Source: Chaenocephalus aceratus
Lineage: Eukaryota; Chordata; Actinopteri; Perciformes; Channichthyidae
Direction: 5' to 3'
Assembly (NCBI GenBank): GCA_023974075.1
Contig: CM043791.1
Span: forward strand, 4,150,009-4,214,008
Length of the DNA: 64,000 nucleotides
In this document: in pieces, positions 52,852-64,000 of the stretch
How the letters are laid out: every line of letters starts with the position of its first letter
Position numbering within the stretch: the stretch's first letter is position 1
Made by a program: the position numbers and the translations under genes
The notes under the pieces: model-generated
Told to the model about the DNA's origin: nothing
What the model saw: the letters and a program-made list of their open reading frames with translations, nothing else
The model's database searches: none

Positions 52852-54920
52852 GGGCTGTTGAAGGAAGTTTTTCCATTAATTAGCACTTCTTTATTAAATA
52901 TTATGAATATGTCTTTATTATCAGGCTATGTTCCACAATCATTCAAAGTAGCAGTGATAAAACCGCTTCTTAAAAAGCACAACCTCGATCCAGAGGTTTT
53001 AGCCAACTATAGACCTATTTCTAATCTTCCGTTCCTCTCAAAAATTCTTGAGAAAGCTGTCGCAAAACAGTTGTGTGATTACTTAAAAAACAATGATTTA
53101 TTTGAAGATTTTCAGTCTGGCTTTAGAACACATCATAGCACAGAGACAGCTCTGGTTAAAGTCACAAATGACATTCTAATAGCCTCAGACAAGGGACTTG
53201 TCTCTATTCTTGTTTTGCTCGATCTCAGTGCTGCATTTGATACTATCGACCATGACATCCTATTGCAAAGACTAGAGCACTTAGTTGGCATACAGGGAAC
53301 TGCTTTAGGCTGGTTTAGGTCCTATCTATCTGAACGCTCTCAGTTTGTACGTGTCAACGATGAATCTTCCACGCAAACCAAAGTTAGCCATGGAGTGCCA
53401 GAGGGCTCAGTGCTCGGACCTATTTTGTTCACATTATATATGCTTCCGTTAGGCAATATTATAAGGAATCATTCTGTAAACTTTCATTGTTATGCGGATG
53501 ATACTCAACTATATTTATCAATCAAGCCTGATGAAATTAATCATCTAAATAAAATTCAAGACTGCCTTAAGGACTTAAAAACGTGGATGACCTTAAACTT
53601 TTTGATGTTAAACACGACCAAAACTGAAGTTATTGTACTTGGCCCGAAGAATCTACGAAAAACAAATTATCTAAAGATATACTAACTATGGATGGCATTA
53701 ATTTGGCCTCCAGTGAGACTGTAAGGAATCTTGGTGTTATATTTGATCAGGATTTATCCTTTAATGCCCACATAAAATCAATTTCAAGGACCGCCTACTT
53801 CCATCTACGTAACATTGCAAAAATCAGGCATATCTTGCCTCAAAACGATGCAGAGAAACTAGTCCATGCATTTGTTACTTCTAGGCTGGATTATTGTAAC
53901 TCTTTATTATCAGGGAGTACCAAGAAGTCAGTCAAGTGGCTTCAGCTGATTCAAAATGCTGCGGCTCGTGTACTAACCAGAGTTAGGAAAAGGGACCACA
54001 TTACTCCTGTTCTGGCTGCCTTACACTGGCTCCCTATAGAACACAGGATAGAATTTAAAATTCTTCTTCTCGCCTACAAAGCCCTTAATGGGCAGGCGAC
54101 ATCTTACCTTAAAGAACTCATTATACCCTACTGTCCTACTAGGGCATTGTGTTCCAAGAATGCAGGGTTGTTGGTTGTTCCTAGAGTCTCTAAAAGTACA
54201 ATGGGAGCCAGAGCCTTTTCTTATCAAGCTCCACATTTGTGGAATCAGCTTCCAGTTTGTGTTCGGGCGGCAGACACCCTATCCGTTTTTAAGAGTGCGC
54301 TTAAGACCTTCCTTTTTGATAAAGCTTATAGTTAGGGCTGATTAGATTCAGCCCCTAGTTTTGCTGATATAGGCTTAGTTTGTCGGGGGACATCTTACTT
54401 CTTCCTTCTCTCTGTCTATACCTGTGTACTCTCATGTTCCGATTAACCCAGCTTCCCCAAATGTCTTTATTTTTGCTGTCTATATACGCCGGGATCCGGA
54501 GTCATGGATGATCCTGCGGTCCTGTGTCCTGGATCTTGAGTCGTGGCTGTGGTCCTGGATGGATATCCTCGTGGATTCATCTTCCTATTATACACACATG
54601 CATTTCCAAACATTTGGACTACCTATGTTGCAAATGTATTATCTTTTCAATTTACACACGGCATCTATTGCACGTCTGTCCGTCCTGGGAGAGGGATCCC
54701 TCCTCTGTTGCTCTCCCTGAGGTTTCTCCCATTTTTCCCTTTAAACTGGGTTTTCTTTGGAAGTTTTTCCTTTTACGATGTGAGGGTCTAAGGACAGAGG
54801 GTCTAAGGACAGAGGGTGTCGTATTGTCATACTGATATTCTGTATAAACTGTGAAGACCACTGAGACAAATGTAACATTTGTGATATTGGGCTATATAAA
54901 TAAACATTGATTGATTGATT
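52852..54920 (+). mobile_element. Second L2-clade LINE, 5'-truncated, nested in the first
   Basis: Flanked by GATGTA (52846-52851 and 54921-54926). It ends in ATTG repeats. The reading from 52858 holds [64 protein letters not shown] and [10 protein letters not shown] stop near 53683 divides it from SETVRNLGVIFDQDLSF...APHLWNQLPVCVRAAD, ending at 54335. One stop is the only obvious break in the surviving part. Confidence 0.92.
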
Positions 54921-55895
54921 GATGTACAGATCTATCTGCCTCTCAAAGCAAATGCCAAACACTCACTACAGCAGTTGAAGGACTGCTTGATAGAGATCAA
55001 ATCCTGGCTGAGCCAAAATGTCCTCAACCTCAACGAAAGCAAGACCGAGGTCATCTTCTTTGGACCCCAACCTCCAGCCTCTCCGGTTGATATTCTGGGC
55101 TCTCTCAATGAAAACATCCTCCCCTCTGTCATGAACCTTGGAGTGACCTTCACTAGCACTTTTAAATTTGACAAGCAGGTCAGCACCGTAGTCAAATCCT
55201 GCTTTTTTAAAATAAGACTATTGACCAAAACCAAGGCGTATTTATCTTTTAAAGATCTATAAAGGGTTATTAATGCCTTTGTGACCTCGAGACTGGATTA
55301 CTGCAACGCTTTGTATGTGGGTATGGACCAGGCCTCAATTAGACGCCTGCAGCTAGTCAAAAACGCAGCTGCACGTCTTCTGACTGGCCACAAAAAGCGT
55401 GACCACATCACCCCAATTCTGGCCTCACTAAACTGGCTTCCAATTCGGTTCCGAATTGATTTTAAAATCATTTTATTTGTTTTCAAAGCCCTAAATGGGC
55501 TGGCTCCGGCCTATATAGCCAAACTCCTCCATCGCTACACCCCAGCCAGAGCTTTAAGGTCGGCTGACCAGCTGCTGCTGGTAGTGCCCGAGACCAGGCT
55601 CAAAATCCGAGGGCACCGAGCCTTCGGAGCAGCGGGCCCTAGGCTCTGGAACACTCTGCCCCTCCATGTGAGGTCGGCCCAGACACTAGGGTTTTTTAAA
55701 TCAACACTAAAAACACACTTCTTCTCCCTGGCCTTCTAGTCAGAGCGGAGCATGACACTTTTTGTTTTTATATTTCTGTTGTAAATGATTGTCTTTTATT
55801 GTGATTGTAGTAATGTGTTGTTATTACATGTACGCACTTTGGCTCGGCCAAAAATCGCTTTTAAATGTGCTATATAAATAAAACTTGATTTGATT

Positions 55896-57081
55896 TGTTT
55901 CAACCACTGCCGTCTCGCCGTTCCCCCGTGTCCCGCCCTCTCTGTCTGTGTCTGTTTCAATTTCGCCAGCAAGACTGCTGGTAGACCAGCATAAATACCA
56001 GCTTCACCAGCATAGACCAGCTTAACTACCAGCTAAAACCAGCATAGACCAGCATGACATCCATGCTGGGCTATGCTGGTTTAGCTGACCAGGCTGGTCT
56101 TGAACCAGCAAGAACAGCCTGGCCAGCTTGTCCAGCCTGGTAAACCAACTAAAACAGCCTAAATACTTAAGTAAAAGTACAAAAGTATTGGTATCAAAAT
56201 ATACTTGAAAGTACCTATTATATATATTAAATTACTGGACTTAATTTTTGTAAGCATTAATGTGTTCATCCCAGCTGGTAAAAGTGGAGCAAATGTTCAC
56301 TACTTTATCAAATCATATCAAGCTTTATTTATATAGCACCTTTCATACACAGTGGTAACACAAAGTGCTTCACAAAAACAATTCACAAATCGAAACAATA
56401 CTTTATCCCCGTTCCCGGTTAATAAATACTGTATACATACACACATACTGTATGTACTGCTGCTGGCTGTCTTAACCTATCATTATATCTGATAGTTAAT
56501 TTATATTGTGTTTAAGCACATATTCTGAATCTGTAAAATAACTAAGTAATTATGTCAAATAAATATAGTGGAATAAAAAGTACAACATTGGCTTCCAAAT
56601 TGTAGTGGAGTAAGAGCATAACATAAAATACTAAGGTAAAGTACAGGTGCCCCAAATCGTACTCAAGTACAATACTTAAGCAAATGTACTGTTACTTTCC
56701 ACCACAGCTAATGTCATTTACTCAAGTACACTTAAGTACACATTTGAGGTACTTGGAATCTATTTAAGTCTATTATTTCTGTGCCACAATACTTATACTC
56801 CACTACCATTCAAAGGGAAATATTGTATTTTTATTTTGAGTAAAGGATCTGAATACTTCCTCCACATCTGCTTTAGGCCGCTTGAATCCAACAGTCATTG
56901 TATTTACTGAAGGTACTCAACAGGCAAACTGATCACAGTTCTTGCTGAAAAAAGGGTTGACCAGGCTGGATTTAGCTCACTATGGGTTTAGAAGGGTTAC
57001 ATTTATGTATAACTAGAATAGCTGATTGAGCTGGAAATAGATAAGAAAGCAATCCACATGACTTATTTGTTTTTAATCAGT
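55896..57081. other. Gene-free stretch of repeats
   Basis: 55970-56160 is a CCAGC/GCTGG palindromic repeat as at 38070. 56165-56715 is a hAT-type MITE with TACTTAAGTAAAAGTAC words, interrupted by a minus-strand LINE 3' tail at 56310-56400. 56715-56880 resembles another copy. No exon. Confidence 0.55.
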
Positions 57082-57330
57082 TCATTTACATGTCTCCAAG
57101 AGCCCTCCAAAATGTTTTGTCTCGTCTGCATTTGGGCACTGGGGTACACCTCCCTTGTCAAGCTCTGCCTCCTGTGAAAGGTGGTTTCCATCATGTTTGT
57201 CTTTGACCATTCTTTTTCTCTCAATCCCTAAATAAAAGAGAAGTATACATTTGTGCAGTGACCAGTCAGAAATCATTTCCCGTAAATACAGGAAAGCCAT
57301 TAGTAGAGTGTGGTTTAAAACCTGGTTTCT
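57082..57330 (-). pseudogene. Exon-like remnant downstream of ap4b1
   Basis: After an acceptor-like TCTTTTATTTAG (minus strand), a reading GIERKRMVKDKHDGNHLSQE continues to LLETCK and a stop. The sequence just upstream of it (57255-57330) matches the sequence just upstream of the ap4b1 last exon (58290-58390) at about 80% over 70 bp. It may be a decayed duplicate of that exon start or an alternative last exon. No domain is recognised. Confidence 0.35.
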
Positions 57331-57726
57331 GTCATTCTGTCTGTGGTTTACGCAAGTTCCGTTTGAGAGGGAATGCTTGTGATCAGTGAGGGATTTCTTA
57401 AAGACATAGTGAGTTTCAGAGAAGTGGTCTTCAGTTCTAGTTTGTTTCAGTTTTAATTAAGAAGAAATTAAGAAAACATATTTTTTAAAGTTTTGATAAT
57501 TTATGTTCTCTAAATATCTATAATATTAATAAACAATCGTCATAGTTTTTCAACATGTTAGATGAATTGGCCAATATTATTAGCATGAGACGGGTACTAA
57601 TTACTTTTTCTTTTTGTAAGACAGATACGTGGGGTGGGGCTTTATCTGAGACGTGGACCGAATGACTTAACACATCTAGGTAGGTCCAATGATGCTTGTG
57701 TGTGTGTATGCATGTGTAATGCATAT

Positions 57727-58948
57727 TTACGCCCTCTCTGAGGACAGTGTGTGCAGTACGGTGGTGAGGATGGAGAGAAACCCCTTCAGAGCGATGTCAT
57801 CTCTTGGTTGCTGCTTCAGAGTCACTTTCACTTCCTCCTCTTCTCCATTTTCTCTGGCAGACTCTCTCAGCCCAGCAGATATGCGGTCTCCTCCCTCTCT
57901 CACATGCTCCTCTTTGCTGCCCTCCACCAAGTCTCCATCATCTGAGCCTGTCTTTACCACCCCCACCCTCTGATTTGCCTCTCCGGTGTACAGCAGCTCC
58001 CCGACTATGAGCGTGCTGTGTGGTGCGTTGCCACTGTGTGTGTGCTGGGTGTGTGTGAACAGGTACACCCTCCAAGGGAGTGTGTGCGGCGGGGTGAAGG
58101 CCAGTGTCTGGATGTTGACCAGCTGCATTGCAGCCTGAAGGCTTTGAGGGGAGCAGTGTGCTATTGCAGGGCCTCGGATGTGTTCCACAAGACATGCACA
58201 ATCCTCCTCCTCTTCTCGCTTCTCAGCATCTAGCCGCAACAGTCAGAGAAACTGATGTCAGACAGACAAATGGAAGTTGAAATATAAAGTGGCCAGCCAG
58301 AAAATAATTCCTGTAAAGACAAATATTTATTTCAAATCCTGAGTGCTGCTAGCAGGAAATCCATTACTAGGGTGTGGTTAAAACCAGGAAAAACCTACAG
58401 TGGATTGACAGTGTTTTTGATAAGTATTTTTGTTATAATTTGTTTCTATGTGTGCCTTTCATTGAGGTACACTTCCATAACCTTGTTTATGTTCATAATT
58501 AATTTTTATTTATAGCTTGTTTAACAGTCATAGAGTCATGCCTCTGTATTGTCCACACAATTTGTAATACATTTATGTGTGCATTGTACACTACAGAAAG
58601 CTACAAGAGAATATTGATATGTATTGTCAATGAATGTATAGACTTGAATAAAAAGACAATACAAAAAATACTTGTATGGCACTCTGTTTTCTCTCTAAAT
58701 CTAAATCTACACGATATGCAGATATTTATTGTGAATTTGTTTGCTATTTGAGCAGTCAAAATAGAAACAGAGAAGCTTTCCTTCCATCTCGTTACCTTGC
58801 TCAGTATGCAAATCCTGTCGCTGCAGCCACAGACGCTCAAACTCCTCCGGGCTGAGAACCGGAGTGAGGGACAAACTGAGCGGGGGGGCTACACTGGATG
58901 CCAGTCCCTCAGCCGAGGAGTCCGAACACCCGCGGGCTCTGTCTGAGG
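57727..58948 (-). CDS. ap4b1: AP-4 complex subunit beta, last two coding exons
   Basis: The penultimate exon is 58948-58796 (acceptor TGTTCTCCAG, donor GTAACG) and the last exon is 58229-57727 with the stop. The split Asp codon joins in frame, giving about 217 C-terminal residues. The first part ends SLTPVLSPEEFERLWLQRQD. The last exon reads CACLVEHIRGPAIAHCSP, then LQAAMQLVNIQTLAF, WRVYLFTHT, STLIVGELLYTG, an acidic insert (ENGEEEEVKVTLK) and FLSILTTVLHTL. This matches the C-terminal appendage of the beta4 adaptin as I remember it (LVNIQT block and FxSxLxTVxxTI ending). AP-4 sorts cargo at the trans-Golgi network, and the beta4 appendage binds tepsin. The trunk exons must lie right of the window. 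The acidic insert seems longer than in mammals. Confidence 0.8.
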
Positions 58949-59865
58949 CTGGAGAACACATGGAAGCATGAAGATGGGAGGTCACAGGGAATGAAGGGAA
59001 GAAGGTCAAAGAAGAAAGGATAAGGATGCAGCTCCAGGTGGACAGACGGAGCATAAAAAACAGACTTTATTGTCATTGAGCTAAGAACACAGTTACAGTC
59101 AGCCGCTCTAATAGATGATCATCTTGGCTACAACAGCAGTTTTGCTTGTGATAAAAAAGGTTGAACAAAATGTGTTCCATAAAGATAGGTGCTTCCTTTT
59201 GCCAAAAGGTTGAACTGTACATTTTTGGTTGTTTGGAGGAAAGCTTACTGTTACAAACTTCTATTCATTTGTTTAGCTAACTAATGCCAAAGTTTATTTT
59301 TGTAAACATTGTATGTGATTTGCTAAAGGCCGGGACATTTTCGACACATTTCTAACCGGTTGACCAATTACAACAGCAGGGTTGCCAACTCTCACGCATC
59401 TGGCTTTCACTCTCAATCTCACGCTCTCACTCTGCCCAAACTATTCTCACGCCAAAACAAGAATACCGAAGACTAGAAACGGTTTTGAAAACTGTTGTCA
59501 CGCAGTGATCGTCTTCTCAATAGAACATCTTTGATAATGTCTTCTGGCCAATCAGAATCAAGATAACGGCGTGGTGTTGTTGCAGGAAGTCCCGACGGAG
59601 AATACTTTTGCTGTAGTACATCTCTATATACATTGATACAACATTACGTGTTGATAGAAATCAACACTTAATGAAATAAGACCCCACGGTTTGATGACTG
59701 ATAGGTGTGTGGGCTGTCTTTCATGTTTACACACAGAACAATGGGGTTAGGGTTATCACCCTTATCCACAATGTAAGTAATTCACACAGCCTCTTCCCTC
59801 TTCTCTTTGTGAGGAGAGAAGGTTCAGCAGGTTCAGCTTCATTTAAATATGTCGTGTAGTAATAG
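58949..59865. other. ap4b1 intron, repeat debris
   Basis: GCAGGGTTGCCAACTCTCACGC at 59388 resembles the left end of the element at 4069-5356, but the matching right end is not found. GGGGTTAGGGTTATCACCC near 59743 is only a chance telomere-like word. No exon. Confidence 0.45.
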
Positions 59866-60312
59866 TGTGAAGCTGACAATTGAGCGGCCCGACCAAGCAA
59901 GGAGGCAGAGGCAGAACGTCCAAAAATACAACCCGGTGTGGGCATTTATTCAAATCATAAGCACATGATTCACAGCCTCAATTGCTGTTCCCCTGAACAC
60001 AGTCAGCAGCCACCAGGATCTCACCCACACTACCAGCCTCCAAACAGACAGGGCAACAGACCCTACATACACACACTAATCAGCAATTCGACACAGGTGG
60101 GGGGGAGGAGACAACACAGGGCACCAGGTGCACACAATCAACAGCCACAGACATGGGGGAAGGGGAACACTTTTAACATGAAACCAGGAAACAGAGACAG
60201 ACAAACTTACATAAATTACATATATTCCCATGCTTCCTGTGCAATGTTTTTAGTGCTATATTACCCGTAACAGAGGCCGAGATCTATGGGCCCAGAGATC
60301 ACCTCCGTTACA
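59866..60312 (-). mobile_element. Solo LTR (447 bp)
   Basis: TG...CA termini (TGTGAAGCTGAC...CTCCGTTACA, plus-strand view) are flanked by the exact 5 bp duplication AATAG (59861-59865 and 60313-60317). AATAAA on the minus strand near 59945 indicates minus orientation. No internal genes remain. Confidence 0.85.
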
Positions 60313-61045
60313 AATAGATTTATTTATTTTTCTTCTCAAGAGAGTACCAGAATGTGTATTTTATGTTAGTATTTCAAAAAATCTCCTAGGGGAGAATCCC
60401 CCCAGACCCCCCTGCAGGGGTTGGGTTTTCAGCATGTCAACTTTTTCACCTGTGGAGAAATTGCAGGATTGGCTCCAGCCAAATGCTGGTAAATCATGCA
60501 AGTGGCTGGTACTGTATGTTGCACGCACCAGCCAAAAATAACAATGGCAATCTATTGAGTGGCTGGTAACATTTCACTAGGCTAGCCATTTGGCCAGTGG
60601 ACAAAAATATTAAAATTTGACCTCTGCAACCGTATTGTTTAATTACACTGGGTCTCTAATGACATATTTTAAGTCTACAATAAATAAACATATTCCTCTA
60701 TCCTCTCACTCAAACCCAGTGTCATGGTAACCTGATAAACCTGTAACATTAACGTTACGTGGTCAACAATAAACCTGTAACCTGCCTATAAACCGACAGA
60801 TGTATTTATGTATGTAACTATGTATTTGTCTACGTTTAACGTTAGCCAGTAGACGGTGGCAGCGGAACGTAATGATTAACGTGACCGACCTTTTTTTATG
60901 TCATGTCAAGAGTTGGATGTCAACGCCACTCAACGCAAACAAGTGTGACAAGCAAACATTCACCCATCTTTTCAAATATTCAGTTACAAAGCTAGTAGCA
61001 AGCTAAGTTAACATTACACAGCTGATGCTGAGCTAAACATGTTTG
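60313..61045. other. Stretch belonging to a decayed hAT element
   Basis: GGGGAGAATCCCCCCAGACC near 60388 and repeated GGCTGGTA words are of the kind seen in hAT elements. It lies downstream (minus strand) of the BED exon at 61046-61261. No other coding sequence. Confidence 0.4.
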
Positions 61046-61261
61046 CTAACCGTCCATATGCGTTAATGTGACTGACCTCTCCGGGTGAGTTTTCAAGTGC
61101 CTGATGAAATTTGACGTTGTTGCACCAGCACCCTTGATTTTAATATTGCAGACTTTGCAGTGTGCGCTCCTTTTGTTGGTGCCGCCGGCGTTTTGTTCGA
61201 AGTTTTTATAGTTGAACCTAATTACAAGCGGTACAGCTGCAGGTGTGCCGCCGGTCGCCAT
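61046..61261 (-). pseudogene. BED zinc-finger first exon of a hAT element
   Basis: The ATG at 61261 opens MATGGTPAAVPLVIRFNYKN, followed by a finger with AHCKVCNIKIKG and FIRHLKTHPER. A donor-like GTCAGT follows HPER (61081), so the true exon probably ends there. The catalytic exons are absent. The hAT element at 61284 inserted just upstream of it. Confidence 0.7.
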
Positions 61262-61283
61262 GGTGTTACCATGATGTTAATGT

Positions 61284-63264
61284 TAGAGCCGGGACTCGAT
61301 TAAAAAAATTAATCTAATTAATTAGAGGCTTTGTAATTAATTAATCGAAATTAATCGCATTTTTAATCAAATATACATATTTGACCTGAGAACAGTGAGA
61401 AGCCATTTTCACATGGATTTTACTCCAAGTGGTCTACAGTCCAAGTGCATGACATTAAGGATTTTGGGAGATGGCCTGTGGGCCATCTAAGCTAATTTAC
61501 AGATGGCCCTGAGCCCAATAGAGATTGCCCTGAAAAATGCACGCGGACGAAATGGCACAAAGGGTCTGGGGGGCCTCCGTCCCCCTAGAACATTTAGATG
61601 TGTGCAGGTCTTAGATGCTGTCTGGTGCATTCTCTAGACTGAATTATAAGATGAACCACCACAATATTATATTGTACAATTTCAATTTTATTCTTCATTT
61701 CACTTGTTTGTTTGTTCTTGTTTGTGTTTGCTCGCTTGCATGCCCTGCATAGCTATAAGAAATACTTAAGTTGTTGGTCAAAACACTTTCCATCTGATGA
61801 AGGCAAATGCCTTCCTAGATGGAAAAAAGTAGAAAACATTACATTCAGTTATAACTGCCAAAACAAACATTAGTTACACTATTATGGCCCCTGTTAAAAA
61901 TGTTTGTAATGTTAACTACTGTAAGTTGGTCGAACGAATGCCTCCTCATCCGGAAGCTGACCGAGCAGACCCGAGCAGCAGTCGAGAGGAGCCGAGCGCA
62001 TCCGCGAAGCACACGTCAGAGTTCCCGTTAGCCGGCAAATCTAAATATCTTCGGTCAAAATAATTTCCCTTTAGAGCAATACCGCTTCAGTTGCGCCACT
62101 TATGTGACAGACAAGAAGAGTATGTGACAGACAAGAATAGTCAACTCTAATGTCTAACACGTAATGTGGAGAAAGAGATATCCTGTGTGGGTTGATTGTG
62201 CGTTGATCTGTTGGTAATGCCTCGGGGTTCCGGTGGGCATGTAAACAAATGCATAATGCTGCGCTATACTTTGTGGCCTCATCCAGTTGCATAGCGACAC
62301 TTATTGTGTAGTTGTCTTTTAATAAGCAGGTAGTCATATCATTAGCTAGAACTAGCTGGATCTGATCGATATGGACATAAACGCGAGTGAAGTCTAATCT
62401 GACGGGAGAGAGAGATCAGCTGCTGCTGACGAGTGGACACGCAGCTCTGCACCACATGCAGCGGTGAGCGTACAAAACACACACTTCAGGTTAGAATATC
62501 ACACGTAGCTATTTTAATTACCTCTCAAACTACCTAAACTAGTTATAGATGTGTTTAGTTTTACTGTCGGGTCACTCATTACTGGATCCGCGAGCTGCAT
62601 GATACTGGCATAATAGATTGCCCGATCGGGCAACCAGCAGGTGAGGCTTCATTGCCCGAGCTAAATACTAGATGGCTCCGGGCCATCGGGCAGTCCTTAA
62701 TGTCGAGCCCGTCGAGTGCAGTCCAGTGAGCCAGGGAGTTGGTTATTTTCTCAGACGTGGACTTACTTATCCTGGCCCTGAAACCAGTCATCTGGTTGAG
62801 TGTGGGTTGGGTCAGGGTGTGGTTCCTTGCACTCGGAGTCGGGCTAACGTCCACGCTAGCTGCTACATGCTTTGCATTTAGGTGATACTTTAGGCTTGAT
62901 GTGCTGCGGTGATATGCAAATTCTTTTTTGCATAATTTGCACACAACCGTGCTCTTATCGACGCTTCCATCCGTCCGTTTTTTAAAACAAAATGTCCCAT
63001 CCACGGGGCCGACCGAAGCGGTCTCATCAGCTTGTTCGTTCATGTTTGACTATTGTTCACCGTGGTTTGTTGTTGTTTGAAGTCCCATGCTGAAGTCATG
63101 AACGTTAGTTGGTGCTCCAGTATAATCGGTACGCCGGAAACTCATCCAGTGAGAAACGTTCCGCTGTGCAAAAATAAGTGCGATTAAAATGCGTTAATTT
63201 TTTTAACGCGTTAATTTTTGCGTAATTAATTAATCTTAATTAACGCGTTAAAGTCCCGGCCCTA
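61284..63264 (-). mobile_element. Non-autonomous hAT element with BED exon
   Basis: The ends TAGAGCCGGGACT and AGTCCCGGCCCTA are inverted and flanked by the exact 8 bp duplication GTTAATGT (61276-61283 and 63265-63272). The termini are rich in TTAATTAA/AACGCGTTAA words. It is 1,981 bp with only the first transposase exon left. Confidence 0.92.
62579..63043 (-). pseudogene. ZBED1-like BED exon within the hAT element
   Basis: The ATG at 63043 gives MNEQADETASVGPVDGTFCF, then the finger VCKLCKKEFAYHRSTSSLKY and HLNAKHV. A linker (TLTQPTLNQMTGFR) and SEKITNSLAHW follow before the conserved block ends (LDGLDIKDCPM). The rest is read-through. The first two-thirds matches ZBED1-type hAT transposase N-termini. 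No break is seen in the finger itself. Confidence 0.75.
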
Positions 63265-63281
63265 GTTAATGTTAATGTTAA

Positions 63282-63369
63282 AGGTGGGGTAGGTAAGTTT
63301 GAGAAACCGGCTCGAGATACACTTTTTGTTATATTCCATGGAATGCTCTTAACATCCCGATAGCAATGA
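63282..63369. mobile_element. Truncated copy of the 25531 MITE
   Basis: The first 88 bp match 25533-25622 almost exactly (AAAGGTGGGGTAGGTA to GATAGCAATGAA). The copy then stops where the L2 element begins. Confidence 0.85.
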
Positions 63370-64000
63370 AAAAACGTTGATGATATTCACTCTTCTTTTT
63401 ATGACTCACCTTTATTCACCGCTGGGTCACCAGACCCTCCTTCCACCCACACACTAACCTCCTTTTCCCCTCTCTCGCCAAGTGAGGTTCTCACCCTCAT
63501 TACCTCTGCCCGTCCTACCACCTGTCCTCTGGACCCTATCCCTTCAAACCTCCTTCAGACTATCGCTCCTGATATTCTACCGTTTCTCACCCATTTCATC
63601 AACACTTCTCTAACTTCTGGTCACTTTCCAAACAGTCTCAAGGAGGCAAGAGTAAACCCTCCCCTAAAGAAACCCACTCTCAACCCGTCAGATGTTATAA
63701 ACTACAGGCCTGTCTCTCTCCTCCCGTTCCTGTCTAAAACACTTGAACGTGCTGTCTTTAAACAACTCTCCTGTTATCTCCATCAGAACAACCTTCTGGA
63801 TCCGCACCAGTCTGGTTTCAAGGCAGGTCACTCCACAGAAACTGCTCTCATTGCTGTCACTGAGGAACTGCACACTGCCAAAGCAGCCTCCCTCTCCTCT
63901 GTCATCATCCTGTTGGACCTGTCTGCTGCATTCGACACGGTGAACCATCAGATCCTTCTTCACACTCTCCAAGAACTTGGAGTTTCAGGCTCTGCACTTT
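63370..64000 (+). mobile_element. L2-clade LINE (Maui-like), runs off the window
   Basis: A near-identical copy of 20626-21257. It encodes INYRPVSLLPFLSK, HQSGFKAGHSTETAL and [13 protein letters not shown]. The 5' end is truncated within the region before the reverse transcriptase. The 3' part lies outside the window. An uninterrupted reading is visible as far as the window edge. Confidence 0.92.

Larger units (their letters stand above)
44820..55895 (+). mobile_element. L2-clade LINE split by at least six later insertions
   Basis: Pieces of one LINE lie at about 44820-45081, 48148-48413, 48816-49346, 52493-52851 and 54927-55895. Their readings join across insertions: CTLI|LDSVAPF, HSTETA|LLRVFND and the TDDV/QIYLPL junction. 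Blocks are the endonuclease end (ISDHLPVLF), reverse transcriptase (LLDLTAAFDTVDQ, GVPQGSILGPILFLLY), and the C-terminal region (VTSRLDYCNALYVG, GAAGPRLWNTLPLHV). It ends in a 3' tail (AAATGTGCTATATAAATAAAA). The YADD site reads TDDV after a stop, and other stops and shifts make it inactive. Confidence 0.88.

Noticed and set aside
57727..58239. Start codon at 58239 for a separate 170-codon gene
   Set aside because: The first codons are intron; the segment is the last ap4b1 exon, joined through the acceptor at 58231-58230.
59743..59765. Telomere-like TTAGGG words
   Set aside because: Only one to two units occur, consistent with chance.
58949..64000. Search for upstream ap4b1 exons
   Set aside because: Minus-strand readings here are hAT BED fingers only; no adaptin trunk sequence is present.

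Overview
This window reads as nuclear DNA of a ray-finned fish, most likely a percomorph teleost (inference). Genes are split into short exons with GT-AG introns. CA/TG microsatellites are very long. The repeats are the usual teleost set: Tc1, hAT and PIF/Harbinger DNA transposons, L2-clade and jockey/Rex1-like LINEs, solo LTRs and MITEs. There is no bacterial gene organisation, CRISPR array or recognisable tRNA/rRNA gene.

Four host genes can be supported. (1) 3599-5967, minus: the first two coding exons of ccnq (cyclin Q); the rest lies left of the window. (2) 6617-7581, plus: a complete five-exon cfap126/Flattop gene, head-to-head with ccnq across about 650 bp that probably holds a shared promoter. 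(3) 14923-28866, minus: a complete four-exon mgat4c-like N-acetylglucosaminyltransferase of 461 aa. Its 11.2 kb last intron is mostly transposons. (4) 57727-58948, minus: the last two coding exons of ap4b1 (beta subunit of adaptor complex AP-4); the rest lies right of the window. The four genes have no evident joint pathway: cell-cycle kinase activation, cilia, Golgi glycosylation and trans-Golgi sorting.

Most of the remaining DNA is transposon-derived. 1-5.4 kb: hAT remnants and a TIR element. 8.8-13.8 kb: a long inverted-repeat element split by a nearly full-length LINE. 17.5-25.9 kb (inside the mgat4c intron): nested hAT elements, a compound microsatellite, an L2 LINE, a local tandem duplication and MITEs. 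31.8-37.9 kb: a 6 kb hAT element holding a non-coding array with an exact 331 bp period and a Helitron-like 3' end. 38.9-44.2 kb: a deleted Tc1, an 18-copy 40 bp minisatellite and a PIF/Harbinger element. 44.8-55.9 kb: an L2 LINE interrupted by at least six later insertions, with a target-site duplication supporting most steps, including a Tc1 with an uninterrupted DD34E transposase. 59.9-64.0 kb: a solo LTR, two hAT elements keeping BED-finger exons, a truncated MITE and the start of another L2.

I found no convincing unknown molecular system. The observations most worth checking are the nested stack, the apparently intact Tc1, the 331 bp array, UG repeats placed at splice sites of three genes, and a 34 bp-arm palindrome inside the Harbinger element. 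All percentages are by-eye estimates; no search was run.
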